Below are positions 1 to 10,601 of a DNA stretch of 64,000 nucleotides, one piece after another. Position 1 is the stretch's first letter. Each line of letters starts with the position of its first letter. The notes under the pieces are model-generated. The model worked only from the letters and a program-made list of their open reading frames with translations, made no database searches and had not been told where the DNA came from. A program made the position numbers and the translations under genes. This DNA comes from Trematomus loennbergii. Lineage: Eukaryota; Chordata; Actinopteri; Perciformes; Nototheniidae. Where the stretch lies: assembly GCA_012861695.1 (NCBI GenBank), contig JAAOOA010000633.1, forward strand, positions 190,878 to 254,877. Direction: 5' to 3'.

Positions 1-246
1 GAGAAAAGAAAGTAAAAAGGCTTGGGAAAGCAGCAGAAGAACTGCAAACTCTTCGACTAATGCTGCGTTCACACCGGACGCGATGCGAATATTCGCTTCG
101 CTCCAATCGCTCAAGTTTCACTGCGGCTTGCAGTTTGTTTTATCGCGTCATTCAAAACAGACATACCGTTGACGCGCCGCGCCGTTGACGGACAGTTGAG
201 GTTGTTTACACTTCCAAGATCGTTTTGATTATTTCTGTCGTTGACT

Positions 247-2026
247 ATGGAGGATATAACAACTATTGCTGCTTTGTACCTTCTGTGGAAGTCCTACAAA
301 CGTAGCAACAAACGTCGCTCTGTCTGGGTTCACAATATAATCAAGCGTCGCACACAGTTTGGTGAATATCATTGTTTGATCAAGGAACTGCGCCTGGATG
401 ACTGCCGTTTCCAGCGGTATTTTAGGATGACCTGTGTCCAGTTTGATGATCTTCTAGCTCGGGTTGGTGTCAGGATTTCCCGAATGGACACAAACTACAG
501 GCGTTCCCTCTCAGCTGCGGAGCGCCTGTCAATATGTCTCCGGTAAATTGCTTTGTTTTGTTTTTTATTAGCGTGTTAATTAGGGATGCCAGCGATTATT
601 CGATTATTCGTTACAGTCTCCATAATCGAAGATTATTTTAAAAATTCGATTTTATTTATATATTTCGGGTGTCGAATAATCGATTAATATTCGCCAGGGC
701 TGTCCGATTTTCGATTTTGATCATGGTCAGTTTCTGGCATCCCTAGTGTTAATATGAATACAACATATTTAATGAATCTTGCACGTCATGGTGAATCAAT
801 GCCACGCACTATGGATCAAAATGAACTGTTTGTTGTTATTATTTAATTATAATAAACGTTTAAAAGGGATGCTTAAATAACTCCCATCATGATAGTTTTA
901 ATGACTTTGTATACTGCAGGGTAGCTTGTGAATTTACTCCAGGTGGAACTAATTGTCTAATCTGATTTAACACTTGATTATATTTCACATTATTTCAAAT
1001 CTGGAAAGTAACTAAAGGTATTAAATACATACCATTTAATGTAGCCTACTTAGTTACTTTACACCACTTTTTCAGGTTATGTCTTCATACAACTTTATTT
1101 GATTTATTTTATATATGTTTCTTTTCTTTTGTGCTGCAGGTACCTCGCTACAGGAGATTCATTCAGGACAATTGCCAACAGCTTCCGTGTTGGTGTCTCA
1201 ACAGTCTCTACCATCCCTGATGTGGCCACTGCTATCTGGGACTGCCTTGTGGGGAGTTCATGGCTGTGCCCTCTACAGAGGAGTGAAGGTCAATAGCAGA
1301 GAAGTTTGAGGAGCGGTGGAACTTTCCTCTCTGCTGTGGAGCATTGGATGGGAAACATGTTGTCCTCAAAGCCCCAGAAAACACAGGATCCCAGTTCTTT
1401 AATTACAAAGGAACATTCTCACTTGATCTTTTGGCAGTTGTGGATGCAGAGCGTTGCTTTCGTGTCATTGATGTTGGGGGCTATGGAAGAACTAGTGATG
1501 GTGGCATTCTGGCCAACTCTGCTTTTGGTCAAGCCCTGAAATCTGGCTCCCTCCAACTGCCTGCTGGCCTGCCACTCTCAGGAGTGACCACCTGGGACCC
1601 CTGCCACATGTATTTGTTGCAGATGAGGCCTTTCCTCTCAGGAAAAACCTCATGAGGCCATTCCCTGGGCGCAACCTTCCCAGAGAGCGCAGAATATTTA
1701 ATTACCGTCTGTCTCGAGCTCGGCTTGTTGTAGAGAATGCCTTTGGGATTCTCTCATCTCAGTGGAGGATGTACAGGCGTGTAATTGAGGTCCAGCCAGA
1801 AGTTGCAGAGAAGTTTGTGAAGGCTACCTGTATTCTCCATAACTTCTTGCGCAGGACAACCCAGGCAAACACACAGAGGGCCTTCTCAGTTGCTGATGTG
1901 GAGCCACTGCCAGGTCTAGGAAGAATTGCAGCCAACAACTCCGCAAGAGAGGCCATCAGAGTTCGGGAGGTCTTCACATCATACTTCAATGCAGAGGGAA
2001 CGGTCCCATGGCAAGACGACGTGTAA
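247..2026 (+). pseudogene. PIF/Harbinger (HARBI1-like) transposase, broken
   Basis: Degraded DDE nuclease of a PIF/Harbinger DNA transposon. In the family this protein cuts and reinserts the element with a Myb-like partner, which is not seen here. The start is the ATG opening MEDITTIAALYLLWKSY. A GT-AG intron at 543-1139 restores the frame exactly at LR/YLATGDSFRTIA. The catalytic core is recognisable: D in GALDGKHV (near 1347), D in DVGGYGRTSDGGI (near 1470), E in RLVVENAFGIL (near 1733). The end ...WQDDV is intact. Breaks: a one-base loss near 1255, an in-frame TGA at 1284-1286 where relatives have Trp, and another frameshift between about 1580 and 1640, before VADEAFPLRKNLMRPF. The upstream stretch from about 63 (gcgttcacaccggacgcg) resembles a Harbinger terminal repeat, but I found no matching 3' end. 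The family call is secure. The copy is probably dead unless the indels are sequencing errors. Confidence 0.88.
581..745. mobile_element. hAT-type MITE in the transposase intron
   Basis: A 165-bp non-autonomous element bounded by inverted termini TAGGGATGCCAG and CTGGCATCCCTA. It is flanked by a perfect 8-bp duplication, GTGTTAAT, at 573-580 and 746-753. Eight-base duplications are the hAT signature. The interior is AT-rich with repeated ATTCGATTATTCG-like motifs and has no coding capacity. It sits within the intron of the Harbinger pseudogene, so it landed after that copy inserted. Its termini resemble those of the two BED-finger hAT elements near 34.7 and 35.8 kb. Confidence 0.85.
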
Positions 2027-2482
2027 TGCACCAGCACACATTGAAAGGCTCTTTTAAGAGCCACCCACACATACTATTGAGCAACCTCCTGCAACATTTC
2101 TATCCCAACACCAGATTTAGGTCACCAATTCATATAATTATTTCTGTTAAATCCATGAATTATTGTTTTTGTGAGGTAGTGCCACTTTCTGCTTTTTAAA
2201 TGACTTTATGATTTTAGGCAAAGCATATAATAGAAGTACATTTTGACTTTAAATGTAATAGAATTATGAAAATATGCAGTCTGTTATTGTCACGACCCCT
2301 CCACACCACGAGGGGTGCCGTCGGCTCTGTGTGTGTGTGCTTATAGGATCCAGTGCTGTGGGGCCGGCATTTGTCTGATGAGCTGCACCTGTGTCGGGGA
2401 GCCGAGAGCCAAACCGGATTCGTCCCTCGCCCTCATTCCTCTTGGCACTCTCTTCATGCCAGCCTCGGGGGACCTATTGCTG
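2027..2482. other. Flank 3' of the transposase, no gene seen
   Basis: AT-rich sequence followed, from about 2290, by a GC-richer block beginning cacgacccctccacaccacg. I recognise no coding exon, and I found no Harbinger 3' terminal repeat. Confidence 0.4.
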
Positions 2483-2562
2483 CAGTGTGAGAAAAGTTTT
2501 TAGAGAGTACTTGTCCATGGACAAGTGAGTTTTGGCAATTTACTTGTCCGAATACATTTTTC
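2483..2562 (+). mobile_element. Solo left end of the hAT-like element seen at 7316
   Basis: About 80 bp beginning cagtgtgagaaaag that nearly matches the left end of the 1.46-kb element at 7316-8779, including the acttgtccatggacaagt palindrome. The rest of the element is absent, so this is a truncated dispersed copy. Confidence 0.7.
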
Positions 2563-3678
2563 AGAGACAGTCTGTTAAAGTCCAGTGTGTTTGTCAGTGT
2601 TTGTTTCTGTGCTGAGCACCTAATCATAACAAATAATCATAACACCTGTGTGAGCCCAGAGATCAAAGGTTTCAATCTGCCCAGCAACACCATGGCAACC
2701 AACTGCAGCACTGAGTGCCATTAAGAATGCATTGAGGATCATATCTGACCATTTTGCCACTGTTCAAAAACTATGGCTCCTATAAAAAAAATGAACAGAC
2801 CGTGAGCATCAGGGAACCCCAATGAACTGATAAATGTTTTTTTTTTTGGGTTTTGTGTGTCAAATGTGAAGATGGAGCAGTTTGTCTAAAGTGTACTTCT
2901 CTCTGCTCAAAAGAAAGATCCGGAAATTGTTTACATGGAGTCTGATGGGAGCTAGGTGGACTTTTTGAAAAGTTTTGTCTCTTCATGCCCTCAAGAGGCA
3001 TTTTGTTATCTTTTCTTAATTTTTTTATTTTCCAACCTAGAGAGGTTTTCCTACGTTTTTCATGAAACATTATGTCTGAGGAGTGTAGGGTTTGGGAATT
3101 ATGGCAAGTTTAAAACATTTTTTTGGGAGAATTTCAAGCCTTCTCCACTCTGTTTTTGAGATCAAAGCACTCTAGACTTAACGAGCTGCGCAATACACAC
3201 TAATGTTAAAATCTGGTGCACTTTGAGCGCCCAATTACTAGAGACCTGATCTAGGGGGTACAACTCTAAAACACTCATATGAAAAAGAGCGGTTTACATT
3301 TTAATAATCAATAAGTATGTGAACATAACCAATAACCTACCATAGCCATTAACAAATAAATGTAACGTATTTTATTTTTGTTGTTCATTCATATCTTATT
3401 TTCCTAGTTAACCTTTATTTATTTATGCATATTTTTGTATCTCTCCAACTTGAAACGATATTTCTGGTTTACTATAGTATACATTGAAATGATTTCAAAC
3501 CTGTTTTATTGATCCTAATAATTATAAAGGAGTGCCTTGGAAATATGTGTTTACATAATTTGTAAACACATATTTGTTTGAGACCCACTGAGATAACTCG
3601 TTTAGTTTGTTGTTATTAATAAAGAGGGAAGCAGGATCTGAGAGGTTTTGTTGTTGCTTTTATTAAATATGAATGATT
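2563..3678. other. Intergenic, no gene seen
   Basis: AT-rich sequence without supported exons. The segment around 3524-3560 (ataaaggagtgccttggaaa) recurs near 22611 inside another mobile element, so at least part is a dispersed repeat. Confidence 0.4.
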
Positions 3679-4183
3679 TTAATCCAGCGTGTAGACGTTC
3701 TCCTGCAGAGGCCTCCTCAGCCGGATCTCGTAGATGATGTGCGGAGGCTCCTCCTCCTCCGGAAGCTGCAGGAGAAAACATAACTTTATTAACACAACCA
3801 GAACCACACAATCACACACAGAACCAGCTGCAGGTTATATTAGAATTAGCGTCTCTACTGGTACTCTTTTCACCCTCTGTCTAAAACCAGAGCCCAGTCC
3901 AAACTGAGAACAATTTCAAAATCTGAGAGAAAAGTCAAATTATGAGAAAAAAATGCCAAAAGTCAAATGAAAAAATAGAAATTCTGAAAAATTTCCAAAA
4001 AGTATAATTCTGAGAAAAGATGAAATTCTGAGAAAAGTAAAACATTTGAAATTCTGAGAAAAAAGTCTAAAAGTCCAATTCTGACAGTCAATTCTGCAAA
4101 AAAAAGATTATGCGAAAAATGTCAAATTATGAGAAAAGGAAGAGATGTGTATATGTACATATTGTGTATATATATATATATAT

Positions 4184-4236
<53 letters not shown>

Positions 4237-7200
4237 TATGTATATATATATATATATATATATGTATATGTATTTATTCATTTGACTATCTATCTATTTA
4301 TTTACCTATTAAACAATGAGGTATACCTACATTATGAAGCAAATCATGTATAAATACAACGCCATATGCATACATCAAATGTAACTGACACTGTAATCCC
4401 CCTACCCCCCACCCTTCATGTTATGTCCTGTCCTACTTCTGATGTATGTGAGCCATGTCCTTGTCCGTGGATTTTTGTCTTTTGTTGTTTAATAAAATAA
4501 AATGTTAAAAAAAAGAATTATGAGAAAAATGTCCAAAAATATCAAATTCTGAGAAAAAAGACAAAAATATCAAATTCTGAGAAAAAAATATCAAATTCCG
4601 AGAAAGAAAGTGACCAGAGCCCAGTCTGCTCTGATTGGTTAGCTGGCCAGCTCTGTTGTGATTGGTCGACCGCTTAGAGATGTCCCGCCCCTAAGCCAAT
4701 GTGTTGGATCTCTAGCCAATAGGAGCAGCGCGAGTGTTTCCCTGAACTCACCATCCGCCGCTGAAGGCCCGTCTGTGCACTCCGCCTGCAGAGAGAAAGA
4801 AATCACATTAATAACAAACTCTGCCTGTTTTCATTTTGTGTTGAAGCAGGAAACGTACGTCTGAAGGCGAGGAAGATGAAGATGGAGGCGAAGACGATCA
4901 GCAGGACGACGGAGAGCGAGACCACAGGGACTCTCGTCTGGAGGGGGGATATTATTATTATTATTATTATTTATAGGTAACGAAAGAAGTGTCAATATTT
5001 GATTTTTTTATTAAAATCTCTATTTCATACTACGTTGTCAGACTTTTTAGTAAAATATTACACGGCAACGTCTAAGAGTTTTTGTGAGAAAGTTGGAACA
5101 TTTTACAAAATAAATGTGAACTTTATAATTTAAACATTTTAATTCTATAAGAAAATTGTGATAATTTACTTAATGAAAAGTTTCCGTATTCTCTGGAAAA
5201 CGCCAGAATATAACGGAAAAAAAGGTGGAATGTTAAAAAAGTGATGTTATTCTGAAGGAAGTTGGAACATTTTGAGTAAATCATTTGAATAATTTAAGAA
5301 AAAAGTGAAAATATTCCAGAATTTTGAGAAAAAGTCGGAAATGTTGGGAAAAAAATTCCAAAATTATAAAAGATCTTGGGAATTAATATCTGGGTCTCTA
5401 TAGTGAATCTCTTTCACACCGGAGTACTTTTCCCCCCGAACTAGACCGATGGGGGGGGAATTTGGTTTCACACCAAAAGGATCTGGAACTAGTCGCTAGT
5501 TTGCGCGAACCTTTTCACCCCCAGATAGTCCCTGCTAGAGAGGTAGTACTTTCCTGGGGAGGAAATGGTTCGTGGGTGTCGGCCACACAAACCATTTCTG
5601 ATTGGCTGGGCGAATTGCAAACCAGTAGAAGCTGCTGGGCCAGTCCCCAACTCCGGGGACTTCGGGTGGCAGTATACGCCGTGAAGTGACGTCAGCGGCT
5701 TCATTTGCCTAATCCTTCCCCAGGGACTTATTCCGGTGTGAACGCGATCTACTAGGACACTTCCAGGGACTAAAGAGTTCGGGGGGAACAAGTACCGGGG
5801 ACTAAGTACCGGCTAAATGCTTGGTGTGAAAGTGGCTAAGGAGGTCTCTGTTCACTTATTGGTGCTCAAAGGTCAGTGATCAGCCGCCCTTCGTTTAATT
5901 CTATGGTTCCCTCGTTTCTATAGATCAGCTCCCATGAGATGAGTCTAATAATGAAATCTAATAATGACCTCAGATGTGAAGGCGTCGGGGTCGGAGGTCG
6001 AGTTCCTCCTCAGGAGATCCAGCTGAGACGACAGCAGCGACCTCCAGTTCACTGCGCGCACACACACACACACACACTTTGAATTACTGAACAAATTAAC
6101 GTGTGATTTTAGTGAACGCAGCGTTTCTCGACACGAACGCACACTCAATCTGCAAATGATCTGAAGAGCTGCACAGACAACGTTCTCTAAACTACTGAAA
6201 GATTAGAATAAGAGAGGTGCTAAACTGACATGACACAGCAGTATGAGTCTAAACCCTGACATGAGGCACAGGTAGATGAGGCTCACCTGTGGTCACCTGA
6301 CTGGTTCCTGTTGTTGTTGTTGTTGTTGTTGGAGAGGTGGTGACCGGAGCTGAGAGTAAACACAGTCAGATTAAACTGAGCGATGTGGAGGAACGCTAAC
6401 TGTCTGTCTGTTTGATTGTGCTGCAACGTGTCTGAGCCTCAGATTGTCATGTGTCATCTGTAGCTACTGTAGCTACACATCAACGTGTCTCTGAGCCTCA
6501 CCTTTGACCACCCTCAGTTCATGATGACCTTTTTGTCGTTGAAGAGGCCGTGGATATCGACCCGGCAGCAGTACGGCCCGCTGTCCGTCCTCTGAACGTC
6601 CAGGATGTCCAGATCCATCTGCCCGTCCAGAACCGCCCCGCTGAGCCGGTACCGCTCCGACACCTGGGACCAACGCAAGGTCAGTGTGGAAAGAGACTCT
6701 CTTCACACAGAGGGGACACATGTCTCTTCTACATCACATGTGTCCCCTCTTCTACATCAACATGTGTCCCCTCTTCTTCATGTCTCTTCTACATCAACAT
6801 GTGTCCCCTCTTCTTCATGTCTCTTCTACATCAACATGTGTCCCCTCTTCTTCATGTATCTTCTACATCAACATGTGGAAAGAGACTCTGAAAGTCTCAG
6901 GAACAAAGATTCTCTCTTTTGATCCATTTTTATAAAATTTGTCTGAAAATCAGCTGATCAGATTTTGCAAAAAAAAGTTTCCTCTTTGAACATGTTCGTA
7001 TATATTTTTCAGATTTTTCCAAATTCTTTGGGACATCATTCTCATTTATTTGATGTATTTCTCTTCCTCTTTTTAGACGTATTTTTCAGACATTTTTCTT
7101 ATATCTTTTTAAACTATTTTCTTACCTTTTCACTGACATTTTGTACTTTTGGAAAATCTTCCTAGAATTTTTACAATTGTTTTACTTTTTCACGTTTTTT

Positions 7201-9085
7201 CAACAGAGTATTAATATATCAAAAGTACCTTAACAGAGTGTATTAGTACTTCAGCTGTAACAGAGTGTGTGTACAGTGTGTATTAGTACTTCAGCTGTAA
7301 CATAGTGTGTGTACACAGTGTGAGAAAAAGTTTTTAGAGAGTACTTGTCCATGGACAAGTGAGTTTGGCAATTTACTAGTCCGAATACATTTTTCACTTG
7401 TCCAGAATGGACAAAAATTGGGGCCACTGGAATCTTCTTCTTCGCCAACGTATTTTACTTTTCCCCACGATTTTTACGTCACCGCTAACGTAAGTGAGCG
7501 GTAAGATTTTACTGCATCACACATACCTAGGGTTGGGTATAGTTTGGATTTTAACGATTCCGGTTCTGCTTTTCGATTCCGGTTATTTTCGGTTCTCGAT
7601 TCCGGTTCTTTGAGAGGGTAAAATAAGTCCCATGACAAACTGGGAGAAAAACATATTTATGAAAACATTAAGTCAAATCTGTATTCCTATTTAGAAATCA
7701 CTTCATACTGTTTAATTTCTTACGGTTATTGAATACAATTATATAAAAATAATCTCTGCATTGTTTAGTTAGTTCTATGTGGTGCAGTTTGAGAATGTAC
7801 AATTGGCCCAGTCTCCTCTGATGTTACACTGCAACCTGCCTGTGAGACAGAGTCCAACCACACATGTCCAACACATAGGCCTAATAATAATAATACATTA
7901 TATTTATAGCCTATAGGCCTAGCGCTTTTCTACAACTCAAAGACGCTTGCATGCTTACACATGTCCTGCAACACACATGCTGCAGCTGCCCAGCTGCTCA
8001 CTGTTTGTAAAAGTAAATAAATACTATTTTCATTTCAATAATGTATTTTCTATACCCTGCTTCATAAACAATACTGACATCCCTGTGCTCCTCCGAGTCT
8101 GGGGGTCGGGGGATGTGAGGACAGCGCGAGGACACAGACAGGGAGGCTGATTTACTTCATAAAGGAAATGGCGTCAATATTAACAACATAGGAGCTAAAA
8201 CGCTTAATAACCTTCATTACGTGTTAAGAAAGAACATAAGAAAGTTTGACAAAGATTAGGCTGTTAAACGGGCAGCGGGTCCACTGTGTGTAGAAAGAGA
8301 GAGGGAGAGAGAGAGAGAGACGCTGAACTGCACCGTGCAGCGATCAGATGATCCGGAGCATAGAGAGAGAGAGCTGCGGTCCGCGGGTCTCCGCCTCCTG
8401 TCCTCACAACTCTTATTAATCACGGTACCGGACAATTGTTATTTGTTCCTACTCGGAACCGAGTTTTGCTTCCCAACCCTGCCACTGTGCAACACTTCCC
8501 GCACTGCCCCGCCCCCGTCTAACAGTACAGAAAGCGCGAGATGCATTTCCTTAGGAATCGACAAGCAAACCGAAACTAACATTTCTAAACGAACAATGGC
8601 GGACACGGACAATTTGCGAATGAGTTCTGCATTTTGTAAACTGAGTTTATCAATAATTGTCAATAAATGAGGGCTAAAAACGTCACTTGTCCGCTGGACA
8701 AGTCAATTGACAGATCTACTTGTCCGACATTGTAAATAACACGTCCCGGGCGGTGGGACGGGTACTTTTTCGCACACTGGTACAGAGTGTATTAGTACTT
8801 CAGCTGTAACATAGTGTGTGTACAGAGTGTATTAGTACTTCAGCTGTAACATAGTATGTGTACAGAGTGTATTAGTACTTCAGCTGTAACAGAGTGTGTG
8901 TACAGTGTGTATTAGTACCTTTGACACGACCCCGTTCTCGTCGCTCTGCAGTAAAAGGTCTCGGCACCAGAACGTTCCGCAGCTCCGCCCCCAGCAGACC
9001 CGGCTCCGCCCCAAACGCCGGACCGAGTACTGACAGAGTGAGCGAGGCCACGCCCCCTTCCCACACCTTGAAGCAGGATGTCCCT

Positions 9086-9153
<68 letters not shown>

Positions 9154-9654
9154 TTAATCTCCTTTCTTCTTTTCTACTTTGATAATCCAACTATTTCGGA
9201 AAATGGAAAAAAAGTTATTCCGTAAAAATATTCAGACTTTTTGGGGGAATTTTACAAAAGAAATGAACTTTCTAGTTTCCTCTGGTCTCCCAGCGGTGTT
9301 TTGAGCTTCTTTCTTCTTATTTCACATCAAACCAAAGATACAGCTTCTAACTCTTCGTTCAGATTGTAAAGAGAAAGCAGCAAATCTTCTCATGTGCCGA
9401 GCTGCAGAGCAGCACGAGGCCAAAGGTCCACATCCACATTAGGGTCCTTTGCATCTTGTCAAGCGTCTGAGTTAGTGGAGGAGCTGCAGCCGTCAGAGAA
9501 ACGTAGAGAGAGGCACGGAGAGAAAATACTGCAAGTACCTCAAATAAGAAGTAAAGTAATCAGGGTGAAGTAAAAGTACTCAGTTACTCAGTTTGTTTCT
9601 CACCTGACAGCACGACGAGGAAAGGACGAAGACCGGAGGAGAGACGGCCGCCAT
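3679..9654 (-). CDS. TIM/HAVCR-family immunoglobulin-mucin receptor, eight exons, frame breaks
   Basis: Type I membrane receptor of the T-cell immunoglobulin and mucin family; members bind phosphatidylserine or immune ligands at the cell surface. Exons by splice sites, 5' to 3' on the minus strand: leader 9604-9654 (MAAVSPP...); IgV first part 8919-9083; IgV second part 6502-6663; mucin 6287-6349; stalk 5969-6051; membrane 4859-4937; cytoplasmic 4752-4785 and 3679-3765. IgV hallmarks are CQYSVRRLGRSRVCWGR, DSGPYCC and the TIM-specific GLFNDKKV. The mucin exon encodes a Thr run, the membrane exon VVSLSVVLLIVFASIFIF, and the tail HIIYEIRL ending NVYTLD. Phases agree except for apparent small losses in the leader, both IgV parts and the short cytoplasmic exon. 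The minus-strand AATAAA lies at about 3658-3663. Family call is firm; orthology to a particular TIM gene is not decidable, and the breaks mean either a pseudogene or assembly error. Confidence 0.82.
3900..4620. repeat. Degenerate GAGAAAA-rich repeat and TA microsatellite, TIM last intron
   Basis: Many loose copies of a motif like aattctgagaaaaaagtc lie on both sides of a (TA)n tract at about 4164-4265. Near 4500 a stretch ending taataaaataaaatgttaaaaaaaag looks like the poly-A tail of an old retroposed fragment. A similar degenerate repeat recurs at about 5080-5380. Confidence 0.6.
4616..4745. repeat. Dispersed CCAAT/GC-box-bearing repeat, copy 1
   Basis: This segment shares the ordered motifs gattggtc, cttagagat, tcccgcccct, atgtgttgga and ctagccaatag with 54125-54245. 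It contains two ATTGG and two CCAAT cores facing each other around a GC box. It abuts the donor side of the short TIM cytoplasmic exon. It is most simply a dispersed repeat; regulatory activity is only possible. Confidence 0.5.
5409..5835. mobile_element. MITE with imperfect terminal inverted repeats (Harbinger-like)
   Basis: The left end reads ctttcacaccggagtacttt and the right end, inverted, reads actttcacaccaagcattt. Both arms then continue into gtactt and ttccccccgaact motifs. The interior is GC-rich and has no transposase. It lies in a TIM intron. I could not identify a clear target duplication, so the superfamily is tentative. Confidence 0.6.
6309..6331 (-). repeat. Coding ACA microsatellite in the TIM mucin exon
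   Basis: A run of ttg/gtt triplets on the plus strand reads as seven consecutive ACA (Thr) codons on the minus strand. It lengthens the O-glycosylatable stretch after the IgV domain. Triplet slippage here would change mucin length without breaking the frame. Confidence 0.7.
6719..6876. repeat. 37-bp minisatellite, about four copies
   Basis: Tandem copies of a unit containing catgtgtcccctcttcttca and tgtctcttctacatcaa. It is intronic in the TIM gene, between the two IgV exons. Open frames across it are repeat artefacts. Confidence 0.85.
7205..7315. repeat. 40-bp minisatellite, left part
   Basis: Tandem unit containing gtgtattagtacttcagctg followed by taacatagtgtgtgtacaga. The array continues at 8780-8918, and the element at 7316-8779 interrupts it. 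The reverse complement resembles the 41-bp unit of the array at 16.5-21.6 kb. Confidence 0.85.
7316..8779. mobile_element. hAT-like non-autonomous element inside a minisatellite
   Basis: Inverted ends cagtgtgagaaaaag and ctttttcgcacactg bound 1.46 kb of non-coding DNA. Deleting the element and one copy of the flanking GTACA exactly restores the surrounding 40-bp repeat, so the duplication is 5 bp. CAG-type ends with a 5-bp duplication fit the hAT5-like groups better than classical 8-bp hAT; that assignment is inference. A second element is nested inside. An isolated left end occurs at 2483. Confidence 0.78.
7528..8481. mobile_element. Nested non-autonomous element with AGGGTTGGG ends
   Basis: Termini tagggttgggtatag and gcttcccaaccctg form a short inverted repeat. 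Subterminal cgattccggtt motifs on the left mirror ctcggaaccgag on the right. It carries no transposase. It lies wholly within the 7316-8779 element. No convincing target duplication was seen, so the limits are approximate. Confidence 0.6.
8780..8918. repeat. 40-bp minisatellite, right part
   Basis: Continuation of the array at 7205-7315 after the inserted element. Units read gtacagagtgtattagtact then tcagctgtaacatagtgtgt. The array ends exactly at the donor of the TIM IgV exon at 8919. Confidence 0.85.
9088..9151. repeat. CA microsatellite at a TIM splice acceptor
   Basis: An uninterrupted (CA)n tract immediately upstream, on the minus strand, of the IgV exon acceptor. It takes the place of a pyrimidine tract with TG repeats. 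A further GT-rich tract lies at 9656-9715 next to the leader ATG. Confidence 0.9.
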
Positions 9655-9715
9655 GCTGTGTGTGTGTGTGTGTGGTGTGTGTGTGTGTGGGTGTGGGTGT
9701 GGGTGTGTGTGTGTG

Positions 9716-10256
9716 GATTGTCTGACCACAGTATGTCTCTGTGCTGAGGGAACATGTGTGTTTGTGTAGTAAAAGTTAGTTCTTAGCAATTACACATAAC
9801 TTTAAAAATAATAATCTGAGTTTTTCCTCATGTTTGTTTTATAAAATGTCCGTTCTTTTAAAATATTCCAAATAATCTTTAATGTAGAAATTCAGAATAT
9901 TTTCTCTTAATATTTTGACAATTCTTGTTTTATTTAACATTTATTTTTTGGTGATTTTCCAACTTTTATTTGGAGATTTCTGCCAGTTTTTTCTTTTAAT
10001 TCTGCAATTATTTCCAAAACATTCTGAATTTTAACATTTAGAATTTTCTGTAGATTTTATCTGGATATATATTCTGACTTTTACTCTTGATATCCAGAAT
10101 CTCTGATTGCAGTGTTTTGACTTGTCTTGAATATTTCCAGCCAATTTCTCATTAAATGTTTTTTAATATTCTGACTTTATTGTAATTTCCGTAAATCAGA
10201 ATAAAACTGATTTGAAGAGCGTCATTTTGGACTGCAACACAAAGCACCATTCATGC

Positions 10257-10351
<95 letters not shown>

Positions 10352-10354
10352 ACA

Positions 10355-10386
<32 letters not shown>

Positions 10387-10396
10387 CACACACACA

Positions 10397-10453
<57 letters not shown>

Positions 10454-10601
10454 TGGCTGTGTGGAGATGTCGCAGAAATATAAAGGGTTCATTATTCACG
10501 CTATATACTCCCAATGCCCCCCCCCAAACTCTGAGAGGCTTCTATATTAATAAACACAACAAAAAATGTAACCAAACGAAATGAAACATATTACATAACC
10601 A
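9716..10601. repeat. AT-rich DNA and a 200-bp CA microsatellite
   Basis: 9716-10253 is AT-rich sequence upstream of the TIM leader with no exon seen. 10254-10451 is an interrupted (CA)n microsatellite. Cys/Val and His/Thr open frames here are artefacts. Confidence 0.85.

Noticed and set aside
7528..8481. 8-bp target duplication for the nested AGGGTTGGG element
   Set aside because: Flanks cacatacc and ccactgtg do not match at any tested offset of the ends.
8872..10550. Cys-Val and His-Thr ORFs over CA microsatellites
   Set aside because: Pure dinucleotide-repeat translations; the same applies at 23206-23516 and 26250-26621.
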